A stretch of 64,000 nucleotides of DNA from Bog-756 sp963727955 (GTDB taxonomy: Bacteria; Actinomycetota; Acidimicrobiia; Acidimicrobiales; RAAP-2). Below, one piece after another: positions 25,538 through 34,274 of this stretch. Under the pieces are notes generated by a model. It saw nothing but the letters and a program-made list of their open reading frames with translations, had not been told where the DNA came from and ran no database searches. Made by a program: the position numbers and the translations under genes. Within the stretch, counting starts at the first letter, position 1. Every line of letters begins with the position of its first letter. Where the stretch lies: the NCBI GenBank assembly GCA_963727955.1, contig CAVSII010000009.1, positions 1-64,000 of the forward strand, read 5' to 3'.

Positions 25538-26839
25538 TCACTCCCGGCTGGCGATGACCACCTGGCCTCCGAGGTAAGGAGCCAGCACTTCGGGGAGCAC
25601 CACCGAGCCGTCGGCCTGCCGTCCGGTCTCCACCAGGGCCGCCCAGATACGGGCCCAGGCCAGGGCCGAGCCGTTGAGGGTGTGGACCAGGACCGGGCGC
25701 CGCCCCCGCCGCCACTCGGGCGGTAGCGGATGTTGGCCCGCCGGGCCTGGTAGTCGGTACACCAGCTGACCGAGGAGACCTCCAGCCACTGGTCGGCGCC
25801 GGGAGCGTAGACCTCGAGGTCGAAGGTGCGGGCCGCCGAGTTGCCCAGGTCCCCGGTGCACAGGTCGAGCACCCGGTAGGGAAGGCCCAGCTGGCGGAGC
25901 AGGGCCTCGGCCCGGGCCACCATGGAGCTCAGCAGGTCCGGCGCCTGGTCGGGGGTGGCGTAGGCGAACAGTTCGACCTTGTCGAACTCGTGGACCCGCA
26001 ACAGGCCCCGGGTGTCACGGCCGGCCGCTCCGGCCTCCCGCCGGAAGCAGGCGGTGCCGGCGGTCAGGCGCAGAGGGAGGGCGGCTTCCTCCAGGATGTC
26101 GCCCCGCCACATCGAGGTCGAGGGGTACCTCGGCGGTGGGGATGGCCCAGAGGTCGTCCCGCTCGATGTGGTAGGCGTCCTCTTCGAACTTGGGGAGGTG
26201 GCCGGTCGACACCATGGTGTCGGTCAGGACCATGGTGGGAGGGCGGATCTCCTCGAACTCGTCGGCGTGGCTGTCGAGGGCGAACGAGGTCAGAGCCCGG
26301 AGTAGTCGGGCCCCCATGCCCCGGTAGAGTGGGAACATCGAGCCCGACAGCTTGGCGCCGCGCTCCATGTCGAGCAGGCCCAGGGCGCTACCGATCTCCC
26401 AGTGCGGCACCCGCTGTGCCGCGGTGTATGCGGGCATCGGATCAGGCCACGAGCGGGCCAGCACGTTGTCCTCGGGGCCGGCACCGTCGGGCGCATCGTC
26501 GGCGGGGAGGTTCGGCAGGTAGAGCAGGGCCCGGCGCACTTCCAGCTGGGCGGCGTCGGCCGTGACCCCGACCTCCCCCTCCTCCTCGCCCAGCTCGCGG
26601 CTGCGGTCGGCCAGTTCCTGGGCCGTGGCCGAATCGGCCCCCTCCGACCGCCGGGCCTCCCCCACCTGCTTGGACAGCGACTTGACCTGAGCCCGGAGAT
26701 CGTCGCGCCAACCGATGGCCGATCGGGCCGACTCGTCCAGAACCAGCAAATGGTCCACCTCGGACGGATCCACGCCCCGTCGACCCAGTGCGGCCTTCAC
26801 CGAGGCGCTGTTCTCTCTCACCCTGCGGATATCGATCAT
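25538..26839 (-). CDS. serS: Seryl-tRNA synthetase (two single-base frame breaks)
   Basis: Class II aminoacyl-tRNA synthetase charging tRNA-Ser, 433 residues after repair, the usual length. The N-terminal coiled-coil arm (MIDIRRVRENSASVKAALGR onward) is intact through DLWAIPTAEVPL. An extra G near 26130 breaks the frame before TSMWRGDILEEAALPLRL. Motif 2 (CFRREAGAAGRDTRGLLRVH) and EFDKVELF follow. A base is missing near 25710, after NIRYRP, and the C-terminus VHTLNGSALAWARIWAALVE, with motif 3, runs to the TGA at 25538. Because the gene is essential and the two indels compensate, these are best read as sequence errors. The start lies only 27 bp from the divergent ABC gene. Confidence 0.9.
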
Positions 26840-26866
26840 TGCGGGACAACGGTAGCGTGACCCCCC

Positions 26867-28140
26867 GTGGAAGACGGTACTGCGCTCACGGGAGACGGCA
26901 CTGTGCTCACGGGAGACGGCACCGCGCTCACGGGAGACGGCACCGCGCTCACGGGAGACGGCACCGCGCTCCGACCTCCGGCCGTCGACTGCAGCGGGAT
27001 CGTCATTCGCTACGGCCCCACCCTGGCCGTCGACCGGCTCTCGTTTGTGGCCCACGCCGGCCAGGTGGTGGCCCTGCTCGGTCCCAACGGCGCCGGCAAG
27101 ACCAGCACGGTCGAGGCCCTCGAGGGCTACCGCACCCTCGACGGGGGTTCGGCCCGGGTGCTCGGGCTCGACCCGCGCCGCCACCACACCGAGCTGGTGG
27201 GGCGGATCGGCGTCATGCTGCAGCGGGGCGGCATCTACCCCATGCTCGGTTCGGCCCAGGTACTCCACCTCTTCGCCGCCTACTACGACGATCCCGAGGA
27301 CCCCGACCACCTCATCGAGCGGGTGGGCCTCGGACCCGTGCGGCGCACCCCGTGGCGGCGATTGTCCGGCGGGGAACAGCAGCGACTTTCGCTGGCGCTG
27401 GCGTTGGTGGGGAAGCCCGAGGTGCTCTTCCTCGACGAGCCCACCGCCGGCGTCGACCCCGAGGGACGCATCGTGGTGCGTGACATCATCGCCGACCAGC
27501 GCGCCCGCGGCATCTGCGTGGTGCTCACTACTCACGAGCTTGACGAGGCCGAGCGTCTGGCCGACCAGGTGATCATCATCGACGGGGGGAAGAAGCTGGC
27601 CGAAGGGAGCCCGGCCGACCTGGCGTCGGGAACCGCCGACGGCTCCATCCGCTTCACCACCGCCGTTGCCATCGACACCGGTGCCCTCTCCTCGACCCTG
27701 GTCGAGGCCCTCGGACCCGGAACCACGGTCACGCTCACCGAGGAGCGACCCGGCGCCTATCGGCTGGTCATGGCAGCCGGTATCACCCCTCCTACGGTCA
27801 TCGCCGCTCTGACCGGATGGTTGGCCACCAACGACCTGACCGTCGGCGATCTGCGCACCGGCCATTCCCTGGAGGAGGCCTACCTGGCCATCACCGGTTC
27901 CGGCCGGGACGCCGTGCCTGATCCAACAGGAGCCGTCGCCCCCCCGGCTCCGCTCGACTCGGACAGCCACCGGGACCGGGACGGGGAGCCGGAGCCAGGG
28001 CCGGAGCAGGCAACGGAAACAGCAACGGAAACAGGGGCGGGGGCGCTTTTCGGGCGGGGGACGGGGTACCCGGGGGAGCCGGCCAGGGCCGGTCCCAGGG
28101 CCGGGGCCCGGACGCGTCCACCGACCAGCTCGACCGGTGA
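26867..28140 (+). CDS. ABC transporter ATP-binding protein (drug/polyketide exporter type)
   Basis: Nucleotide-binding subunit of an ABC-2 exporter. Walker A is LLGPNGAGKTSTVEALEG, followed by the signature RLSGGEQQRLSLALAL, Walker B VLFLDEPTAGVDPEGR and the switch His in LTTHELDEAERL. GTG 26867 opens with five 21-bp tandem units (26870-26974) encoding GDGTALT repeats before the true domain begins at SGIVIRYGPTLAV. The uninterrupted frame actually runs to 28522, through the permease gene. The tail after residue 340 is GC-skewed low-complexity, and one indel there would bring in the TGA at 28138-28140, giving the usual GTGA overlap with the permease. I place the end there by inference. Confidence 0.8.
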
Positions 28141-28892
28141 GGCCACTGGTCGCCCAGGTCCGGGCCGAGGTGACCATGATCGCCATCAACGGCGAGACGG
28201 TCTTCCTCACCCTGGGCATTCCCGTCGTGTTCCTGTTGTTCTTTTCGGGGGTGCACGTGCTGCCCACCGGGACCAGACATCCGGTCGATTTCCTGGTACC
28301 GGGGATTCTGGCCCTGGCCGTCATGTCCACGTCGATGACCGCCCTCGGCATCGGGACCGGCTTCGATCGCGGCTACGGCGTGCTCAAGCGGCTCGGGGCC
28401 ACACCCCTGGGCCGACCCCGGCTGTTGGCCGCCAAGATCGTGACCGTCATCGGCATCGAGATGGTGCAGGCCGCCGTGTTGGTGGGGGTCGGCTTCGCCC
28501 TCGGTTGGAGCCCCGGGGGTAGCGGCGGCAGTGGGGACAGCGGCAGTGGCGTTCTGGTGGGCGCAGCAGTGGGCGCCATCGTGCTCGGTACGGTGGCCTT
28601 CGGTGGCATCGGGCTGCTTTTGGCCGGGACGCTCAAGCCGCTGGTCAATCTGGCCGTGGTCAACGCTCTCTTCGTCGTGCTGTTGCTGCTCGGGGGCATG
28701 CTCATCCCGCTCGGGAAACTGCCGGGCTGGCTGGCCGCTGTGTCCAGAGTGCTTCCGGCCGCCGCCCTGGCCGACGCCCTCCACCACGCCCTGGGGTCGA
28801 GCACGGCTGTGTCGGTTCACGACTGGATCGTGCTCGTCGTCTGGGCGGTGCTGGCCCCGACGGTGGCCGCGGCCCTGTTCCGTTGGGAATGA
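28137..28892 (+). CDS. ABC-2 type permease
   Basis: Membrane subunit of the exporter, 251 residues, about six hydrophobic segments (for example LGIPVVFLLFFSGVHVL, FLVPGILALAVMSTSMTALG, AIVLGTVAFGGIGLLLAG, ALFVVLLLLGGMLIPLG). The family landmark YGVLKRLGATPLGR is present between the second and third segments, and the LPGWLAAVSRVLPAAALADAL segment is the typical ABC-2 C-terminal signature. GTG 28137 lies at the start of the conserved N-terminus. Together with the preceding ATPase it forms a two-gene exporter of unknown substrate. Confidence 0.85.
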   Translation: MRPLVAQVRAEVTMIAINGETVFLTLGIPVVFLLFFSGVHVLPTGTRHPVDFLVPGILALAVMSTSMTALGIGTGFDRGYGVLKRLGATPLGRPRLLAAKIVTVIGIEMVQAAVLVGVGFALGWSPGGSGGSGDSGSGVLVGAAVGAIVLGTVAFGGIGLLLAGTLKPLVNLAVVNALFVVLLLLGGMLIPLGKLPGWLAAVSRVLPAAALADALHHALGSSTAVSVHDWIVLVVWAVLAPTVAAALFRWE

Positions 28893-28949
28893 AGGGCGAG
28901 AGAGCGGTCACCGGCTGGCGCGGCGGGTCCCGGTCAGAGGCTCGGCCGG

Positions 28950-29774
28950 TCAGGAACCGAGCTGGTGGATCCAGGACTGCAGTTCCGGGGCGGTGACGGC
29001 GCCGATCACGTGGCCGATGACACGACCATCAGTGGCGATGAAGAAGGTGTTGGGCTCGCCGTTGAGACCGTAGAGGCCGGAAGTGACCCGGAGATCCGCA
29101 TCGTTGGCCACCGGATAGGTGATGCCGGTGCGGTGGACGAAGGGGATGGCGTCAGACGGCTGATCGGCCACGTCGACCCCGATGAACTGGACGCGGGAGC
29201 CTTTGGCTCGCTCAGCGTCGGCCGTCTTGGCCAGGAGGGGCGACTCCTTCTGGCAGGGGGTGCACCACGAAGCGAAGAAGTTGAGCACGACCGGGTGGTG
29301 GACCTTGACGCCGAGAGCGTCGAGATCTACCGGCGCCCCGCCGGTGAGCGACGGAAGGGTGAAGCCGGGGGCACGGCTCCCGATCGGGACGATGGCGCCC
29401 GGATCCGATGAGGATCCCGAACCGGTGGAGTTGGACCGGGTACCCAAACCGAAGAAGAGGAAGACGGCCAGACCGATGGCGATGACGGTGCCGATGGCCA
29501 GGGCCCGTCCCCGACGGGGCGGCGGGCGTTCGGCTGCGGGCGGTGCGGAACCGGCGTTCGGGGGCCCGGTGCCGTCCGGCGGTGCGGAACCGGCCTCCGG
29601 GGGTGCGATGACGTCCGGGGGTGCGATGACGTCCGGTGGTGGGGTGCCGTCCGGTGGTGGGGCGCCGTCCCGTGGTGGGGTGCCGTCCGGATGCGCTGTG
29701 CCGTCGGGTGGAGGGGCGGCAACGGCCGGATGGGCGGGCTCGGGGTCCACTGTTGTACCGGTGTCCGGTGACAT
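28950..29774 (-). CDS. Membrane-anchored TlpA/ResA-like thioredoxin
   Basis: Extracytoplasmic thiol-disulfide oxidoreductase, 274 residues. ATG 29774 opens a 100-residue Pro/Gly/Asp-rich cytoplasmic stretch with PPDGT-type repeats, then a single membrane helix (ALAIGTVIAIGLAVFLFFGLG), then a thioredoxin fold with SRAPGFTLPSL, the active site NFFASWCTPCQKESPLL (CxxC) and GEPNTFFIATDGRVIGHVIG. Such proteins reduce apocytochrome c or the CuA site of cytochrome oxidase. Its position directly after ctaB and near ctaA supports a role in respiratory oxidase assembly. It starts 5 nt after the ctaB stop. Confidence 0.85.
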   Translation of the reverse strand: MSPDTGTTVDPEPAHPAVAAPPPDGTAHPDGTPPRDGAPPPDGTPPPDVIAPPDVIAPPEAGSAPPDGTGPPNAGSAPPAAERPPPRRGRALAIGTVIAIGLAVFLFFGLGTRSNSTGSGSSSDPGAIVPIGSRAPGFTLPSLTGGAPVDLDALGVKVHHPVVLNFFASWCTPCQKESPLLAKTADAERAKGSRVQFIGVDVADQPSDAIPFVHRTGITYPVANDADLRVTSGLYGLNGEPNTFFIATDGRVIGHVIGAVTAPELQSWIHQLGS

Positions 29775-29779
29775 CGCGG

Positions 29780-30685
29780 TCAATGCTTGGTGAAGATGTC
29801 GACCGCCATGATCACGAAGAGCAGCGTGAGGTAGGTGATCGAGTAGCTGAACAGCTGCATGGCCGCTTTGGGCGTCTCGCGCTGCCAGAGCCGGAGAGCC
29901 AGGGCGATGAACACCACCCCGAGGACGCCGGCCGACACCAGGTAGACGGGCCCGAGATGGGCCACGGCGGCCAGGACCAGCGACACAGCCACCAGCAGGA
30001 CGCTGTAGACGATGATGCCCCGGGCGGTGCGCTTGAAGGTGGCGACGGCCGGCAGCATGGGCACGTTGGCCGCCCGGTAGTCGTCTTTGTACTTGAAGGC
30101 CAGTGCCCAAAAGTGTGGTGGCGTCCACACGAAGATGATGGCGAACAGAACGACAGGGGTCCACGCCAGACTGTCGGTCACCGCCGCCCACCCCACCAGC
30201 ACCGGGACGGCACCGGCGGCTCCGCCTATCACGATGTTCTGGCTACTGGTGCGCTTGAGCCACAGCGTGTACACGAATACATAGAACAAGGTGGCCGAGA
30301 TAGCCAGCACCGCCGACAGGAGGTTGACCCAACCCCACAGCTCGGCGAAGGCCGCCACTTCGAGGGTGATGGCGAACACCAGTGCGTTTCGGGGCGTCAC
30401 GGCCCCGGTCACCAGGGGTCGGTTGCGGGTGCGGTGCATGATCTTGTCGATGTCCCGGTCGACGACCATGTTGATGGCGTTGGCCCCACCGGCGGCCAGG
30501 GCACCGCCCAGCAGGGTGGCGCACATCAACCACACCGGTGGGAGACCCCTCTGCGCCACGATCATGGTGGGCAGCGTGGTGATGAGCAGGAGCTCGATGA
30601 TCCGCGGCTTGGTGAGGGCTACATAGGCACCGACCCGGGCGCCGACGGACCGGCGGGCAGCGGGGGCCAACGCGGGAAGCGCCAT
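29780..30685 (-). CDS. ctaB: Protoheme IX farnesyltransferase (heme O synthase)
   Basis: UbiA-family membrane prenyltransferase adding a farnesyl group to heme B to make heme O for cytochrome oxidase; 301 residues. The first Asp-rich active-site loop is NAINMVVDRDIDKIMHRTRN, and the second is within FKYKDDYRAANVPMLP; YVALTKPRIIELLLITTLPT marks the N-terminus. ATG 30685 is supported by TAGAGT seven bases upstream (leaderless promoter); the open frame continues upstream only through low-complexity repeats. Divergent from ctaA and likely co-transcribed with the TlpA-like gene. Confidence 0.95.
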   Translation of the reverse strand: MALPALAPAARRSVGARVGAYVALTKPRIIELLLITTLPTMIVAQRGLPPVWLMCATLLGGALAAGGANAINMVVDRDIDKIMHRTRNRPLVTGAVTPRNALVFAITLEVAAFAELWGWVNLLSAVLAISATLFYVFVYTLWLKRTSSQNIVIGGAAGAVPVLVGWAAVTDSLAWTPVVLFAIIFVWTPPHFWALAFKYKDDYRAANVPMLPAVATFKRTARGIIVYSVLLVAVSLVLAAVAHLGPVYLVSAGVLGVVFIALALRLWQRETPKAAMQLFSYSITYLTLLFVIMAVDIFTKH

Positions 30686-30750
30686 CGGGCAAACTCTAGT
30701 GGCCCGCCGCAGGGGGAATCCTCGGACCCGGTTCTGGCGTGAACTCGGGC

Positions 30751-30827
30751 CGGCTCTGGGCCCGGCTCTGGGCCCGGCTCTGGCGCCCGGCTCTGGGCCC
30801 GGCTCTGGGGTCGGCTCTGGCGCCCGG
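30751..30827. repeat. 12-bp tandem repeat between ctaB and ctaA
   Basis: About six slightly varied copies of CGGCTCTGGGCC fill the middle of the 210-bp divergent intergenic region between ctaB (start 30685) and ctaA (start 30896). They lie upstream of both promoters and are not part of a conserved coding region. Confidence 0.85.
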
Positions 30828-30895
30828 TTCGAAAGCCCGACACGAGAAGATGCGCCCGGCGGTGGCGGTTGTGGGGCCGGTACCATACCTGGACG

Positions 30896-31891
30896 GTGTC
30901 TTCCCTGCGTATCGGCCCTCGGCCGTTCCTCCTCCTGGCTCGGGTGACCCTGGCCATGGTGGTGCTCAACGTGGTGACGGGAGCGGCTGTCCGCCTGTCC
31001 GACTCGGGCCTCGGTTGCCCCGACTGGCCCACCTGTTCACAGCACCACCTGACCCCGCCGTTGAGTCTCCACCCCCTCATCGAGTTCGGCAACCGGTTGG
31101 TGGTGACCCTTCTGGTCATCTCCTGCGCCGTGACCGTGCTGGCCTCGTTCTTCCGCCGACCGGCCCGGTCCGACCTGAGGTGGTTGTCGGGAGGGTTGAT
31201 CCTCGGGGTGATCGGCGAGGCGGTGATCGGCGCCTTCGTGGTGTATTCCAAGCTCAACGCCTACGTGGTCATGGTCCACTTCCTGGTCGGGATGGCCCTC
31301 TTGGCGGTGGCCGTGGTCCTGGTTCTGGAGGCCGGACACCGGCCGGGGCGGGGAACTCTGGTGGTGACCCGCGGCGCCTTGAGGCTCAGTCGGGTCCTCG
31401 TCGCCCTCTTCGTTTTGGTGCTGGCCGCCGGCGCCGCCACCACCGGCACCGGACCGCACGCCGGCGGCAAGGGCGCCAAGCGCATCCCGCTGGGGCTCGA
31501 GGACATGACCCGGATCCATGCCGAGACCGTGCTGACCACCTGTGCCGTTCTCTTGGTTCTCCTGTGGGTGCTTTGGCAGACCGACGCCCCCGCCCATGTG
31601 CAGACCTCGGGGCGGGTCCTGCTGACCGTCGTCGTCGTGCAGGGGATCATCGGTTACACACAGTTCTTCACCCATTTGCCGGCGGTGCTGGTGGGAATCC
31701 ACGTCCTCGGGGCTGCGGTGGTGTGGTCGACCGCCCTCTGGTTCCACCACGGGCTCTCCGATCACAGCCCCGAAGCCGATCCGGGCATCGGGGCCGAGGG
31801 CAATGCCGGTCCGGGCCGGACTCTTGCCCAACAGGGTCCGGCGCCCGGGAGGCCACTCGGCACGGGGCCCAACGTCAGGGAGCCGGTGTGA
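30896..31891 (+). CDS. ctaA: Heme A synthase
   Basis: Membrane enzyme converting heme O to heme A for aa3-type cytochrome oxidase, 331 residues with about eight hydrophobic segments. Seen are VVTGAAVRLSDSGLGCPDWP with the conserved Cys, the heme-ligand region HPLIEFGNRLVVTLL, YVVMVHFLVGMALLAV, the central GAATTGTGPHAGG loop and late histidines (VLVGIHVLGAAVVW). GTG 30896 (MSSLRIGPRPF) is preferred over GTG 30869 because the added residues are not conserved. It overlaps clpS by 4 nt. Confidence 0.92.
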   Translation: MSSLRIGPRPFLLLARVTLAMVVLNVVTGAAVRLSDSGLGCPDWPTCSQHHLTPPLSLHPLIEFGNRLVVTLLVISCAVTVLASFFRRPARSDLRWLSGGLILGVIGEAVIGAFVVYSKLNAYVVMVHFLVGMALLAVAVVLVLEAGHRPGRGTLVVTRGALRLSRVLVALFVLVLAAGAATTGTGPHAGGKGAKRIPLGLEDMTRIHAETVLTTCAVLLVLLWVLWQTDAPAHVQTSGRVLLTVVVVQGIIGYTQFFTHLPAVLVGIHVLGAAVVWSTALWFHHGLSDHSPEADPGIGAEGNAGPGRTLAQQGPAPGRPLGTGPNVREPV

Positions 31892-32235
31892 CCACCTGGT
31901 CAGGGCCGATGGTGCCGGCCCGACAGGCGGTGGCTGTGCCGGCGGAGGTCGAGGAGGTCGACGTCGCCGAAAAGTCCGACGTCGAGGAATCGACCAGTAC
32001 CGATCGACCGTGGCTGGTCATCGTGTGGAACGACCCCATCAACCTCATGTCCTTTGTCACCTTCGTCTTCCAGAAACTCTTCGGTTACTCGAAGGAGAAG
32101 GCCACCAAACTCATGCTCGACGTCCACTACAAGGGCCGAGCAGTGGTCTCGTCAGGCAGTCGCGACCGGGCCGAGCTCGACGTCTACCGCCTCCACGAGC
32201 ACGGGCTGTGGGCCACCATGGAACAGTCGACGTGA
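31888..32235 (+). CDS. clpS: ATP-dependent Clp protease adaptor ClpS
   Basis: N-degron adaptor that hands N-end-rule substrates to ClpAP/ClpCP, 115 residues. The core has RPWLVIVWNDPINLMSFVTF (Asn-Asp substrate pocket), VFQKLFGYSKEKATKLMLDV and HYKGRAVVSSGSRDRAELDV, all typical. The first 35 residues are an acidic flexible N-terminus. GTG 31888 overlaps the ctaA stop (GTGTGA). It is followed by a DUF2017 gene, the usual actinobacterial partner. Confidence 0.95.
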   Translation: MTTWSGPMVPARQAVAVPAEVEEVDVAEKSDVEESTSTDRPWLVIVWNDPINLMSFVTFVFQKLFGYSKEKATKLMLDVHYKGRAVVSSGSRDRAELDVYRLHEHGLWATMEQST

Positions 32236-32311
32236 ACACCACCAATGCTCGGGCCGGCCGTGGGGCCAGTCTGACCGGTGGGACCGGTCTGGATGGTGGG
32301 ACTGTGCCCCC

Positions 32312-32809
32312 ATGTTGAACGGACCGATCCGGCGTCGGCGCGACGGCCGATTCGCCGTCGTCCTCGATCCCGGGGTCCGGGCCCTGCTGGCCACCATGGC
32401 CAAGGAGCTCTCACCCATGCTGCGAACCGATGAGCCCATGAGCCGTCGGTTGTTCCCACCGGCCTACACCGCCAGCGCCGAGCGCCACTCTGAACGGGAG
32501 TACCGCAGCCTGGTGGACAGCGCTCTGATCAGTCACCATCAAGAGGCCTTTGCGGTGACAGCGGCGACAGCCACCGCCGAAATCCTCGACGAATCGGAGC
32601 TCAACGCCTGGCTCTCCGCTATCGGATCCATGCGCCTGGTCCTCGGTACCCGACTCGACGTGAGCGAAGACATGGACCCCCCCGATCCTGAGGATCCGAC
32701 GGCGCCGGAGTACGCCCTCTACGAGCTGCTGGGGGAGTTGCAGTACGTCATCGTCGACGTCCTCGCCGCCGAACTCCCGGACGAGGGCAGCCCGGAGGGG
32801 GAATTGTGA
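32312..32809 (+). CDS. DUF2017 family protein
   Basis: Conserved actinobacterial protein of 165 residues, all-helical by composition, function unknown. It regularly follows clpS, as here (76-bp gap), which hints at a link to regulated proteolysis. ATG 32312 (MLNGPIRRRRDGRFAVVLDP) begins the conserved part; the open frame upstream overlaps clpS and is not used. Features: SRRLFPPAYTASAERHSERE, a central acidic stretch, and YALYELLGELQYVIVDVLA near the end. Confidence 0.8.
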   Translation: MLNGPIRRRRDGRFAVVLDPGVRALLATMAKELSPMLRTDEPMSRRLFPPAYTASAERHSEREYRSLVDSALISHHQEAFAVTAATATAEILDESELNAWLSAIGSMRLVLGTRLDVSEDMDPPDPEDPTAPEYALYELLGELQYVIVDVLAAELPDEGSPEGEL

Positions 32810-32847
32810 TCCCTCTGCTAATCTCCAAAAGCCCTGATCGGGTTAGA

Positions 32848-32920
32848 GCCCCCATCGTCTAGCGGCCCAGGACGCCGCCCTTTCAAGGCGGTAACACGGG
32901 TTCGAATCCCGTTGGGGGTG
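32848..32920 (+). tRNA. tRNA-Glu (anticodon TTC)
   Basis: 73-nt cloverleaf: acceptor GCCCCCA pairs with TGGGGGT, anticodon arm CCGCC-CTTTCAA-GGCGG gives anticodon TTC, T arm CGGGTTCGAATCCCG. Discriminator G at 32920; CCA is not fully encoded. First of a three-tRNA cluster. Confidence 0.96.
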
Positions 32921-32949
32921 CCGTATGCCCCAACGGGCGCTCAATTTAG

Positions 32950-33024
32950 GGACCTGTGGTGCAGTTTGGAGTGCACGCCGGCCTGTCAAGCCGGAGGTCG
33001 CGGGTTCAAATCCCGTCAGGTCCG
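32950..33024 (+). tRNA. tRNA-Asp (anticodon GTC)
   Basis: Acceptor GGACCTG pairs with CAGGTCC, anticodon loop CTGTCAA (GTC), T arm CGGGTTCAAATCCCG, discriminator G, followed by an encoded CCA (33025-33027). 75 nt without CCA. Confidence 0.96.
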
Positions 33025-33046
33025 CCACCTCGGTTCGCCGAGGCGA

Positions 33047-33119
33047 GGTCGGGTAGCTCAGTTGGTAGAGCGCGCGCCTGAAAAGCGTGAGGTCACCGGA
33101 TCGACGCCGGTCCCGACCA
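33047..33119 (+). tRNA. tRNA-Phe (anticodon GAA)
   Basis: Acceptor GGTCGGG pairs with CCCGACC, D arm TAGCTCAGTTGGTAGAGC, anticodon loop CTGAAAA (GAA), discriminator A at 33119. The T arm reads CCGG-ATCGACG-CCGG, an atypical loop for the usual TTCGA. 73 nt; last of the cluster. Confidence 0.94.
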
Positions 33120-33203
33120 CCTGAAGAGAGGGCCGCCCACCGGCGACTGGTCCCGTTGTCGGATATCCCGCAGTGTGCGAAGCACGGTCGCGTAGGGAAG
33201 ACG

Positions 33204-33339
33204 GTGCACGGGGCACGGTGGTGCACAGGGCACGGTGGTGCACGGGGCACGGTGGTGCACAGGGCACGGTGGTGCACAGGGCACGGTGGTGCACAGGGCA
33301 CGGTGGTGCACAGGGCACGGTGGTGCACGATGCACAATG
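33204..33339. repeat. 17-bp tandem repeat, eight copies, each with a palindromic GTGCAC
   Basis: GTGCAC recurs every 17 bp at 33204, 33221, 33238, 33255, 33272, 33289, 33306 and 33323, with unit GTGCACAGGGCACGGTG (a few copies have GGGG in place of AGGG). Each unit contains the inverted repeat GTGC/GCAC and could fold into a small hairpin. The array lies between tRNA-Phe and the kinase gene that starts at 33360, in what would be its 5' region. Confidence 0.92.
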
Positions 33340-33359
33340 GACGGAGCCACACTGGTGGT

Positions 33360-34259
33360 ATGGAGGATCCAGTGGGTCTGCCCATGCCGGCCACGCTGAT
33401 CGACAGCCCCGGGGGTAGCGCCGACGACGGGGCCAGCTGGGAGGCGTGGCTCGGACGACTCCCCGGCGTGGTGAGCGACGCCGCCGCACACTGGAAGCTC
33501 CAGATCGCCGCGCCCTTCCAACCTGGAGGCCACACCGCGTGGGTGGCTCCGGCCCGCACCGCAGAAAGGAACCCGGTAGCAGTGAAGGTGACCTGGCCCC
33601 ATTTCGAGGCTGAGCACGAGGCTGACGGACTCCGGCTCTGGGACGGCCGGGGAGCGGTGAGGCTCCTGGACACCCTGGTCCATTCGGGCAGCAGGGTTCT
33701 TCTCCTGGAGGCGTGCATACCGGGGATCCCGTTGAAGTCCCGGCCTGAAGCAGAACAGGATGTCGTCGTTGCCGGACTCCTCCGGCGGCTGTGGGTCACC
33801 CCGCCGGTTGGCCATCCTCTCCGACCACTCGAGTCCATGTGCGAGGCGTGGGCTGATGAATTCGAAGAGCGGGAGGCTCGTCGCCCACCGGTCCCCGTAG
33901 ACAGCGGGCTGGTCCGACAAGGGATCGAGCTGCTCCGCCGGTTGCCCGCTGACGCTGAGACCAACGCCGTCCTGTGTACCGACCTGCACGCCGGAAACGT
34001 CCTGTCGTCGACCCGCGAGCCCTGGCTCATGATCGACCCCAAGCCCTACGTGGGCGACCCCGCCTACGACCTCATCCAACACCTCCTCAACTGCCGGGAA
34101 CGTCTCCATGCCGACCCACGGGGCCTGGCCGAACGACTCGCCGATCTGTGCGGCGTCGAGAGCGACAGGGTGGTGCTCTGGCTGTTCGCCCGCTGCGTCC
34201 AAGAGTCCCACCAGTGGCCCGACCTGCTCGACCTGGCCCGAACGGTCGATCCTGGGTGA
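33360..34259 (+). CDS. Aminoglycoside/hydroxyurea-type phosphotransferase
   Basis: Small-molecule kinase of the protein-kinase-like APH/HUR group, 299 residues. The nucleotide-binding N-lobe includes AERNPVAVKVTWPHFEAEHE; the catalytic loop is NAVLCTDLHAGNVLSS (Asp and Asn) and the metal site EPWLMIDPKPYVGDPAYDL. It resembles streptomycin/hydroxyurea kinases but the natural substrate of most chromosomal members is unknown. ATG 33360 follows the eight-copy 17-bp repeat. A convergent HAD phosphatase ends 16 bp downstream. Confidence 0.8.
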   Translation: MEDPVGLPMPATLIDSPGGSADDGASWEAWLGRLPGVVSDAAAHWKLQIAAPFQPGGHTAWVAPARTAERNPVAVKVTWPHFEAEHEADGLRLWDGRGAVRLLDTLVHSGSRVLLLEACIPGIPLKSRPEAEQDVVVAGLLRRLWVTPPVGHPLRPLESMCEAWADEFEEREARRPPVPVDSGLVRQGIELLRRLPADAETNAVLCTDLHAGNVLSSTREPWLMIDPKPYVGDPAYDLIQHLLNCRERLHADPRGLAERLADLCGVESDRVVLWLFARCVQESHQWPDLLDLARTVDPG

Positions 34260-34274
34260 TTCCGCTCAGCCTGG

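Noticed and set aside
30739..31887. Long open frame ending in clpS, starting in the ctaB-ctaA gap
   Set aside because: It overlaps ctaA out of frame; only the portion from GTG 31888 has ClpS homology.
33204..33339. CRISPR array or integron-like repeats
   Set aside because: 17-bp units without spacers; simple tandem repeat.
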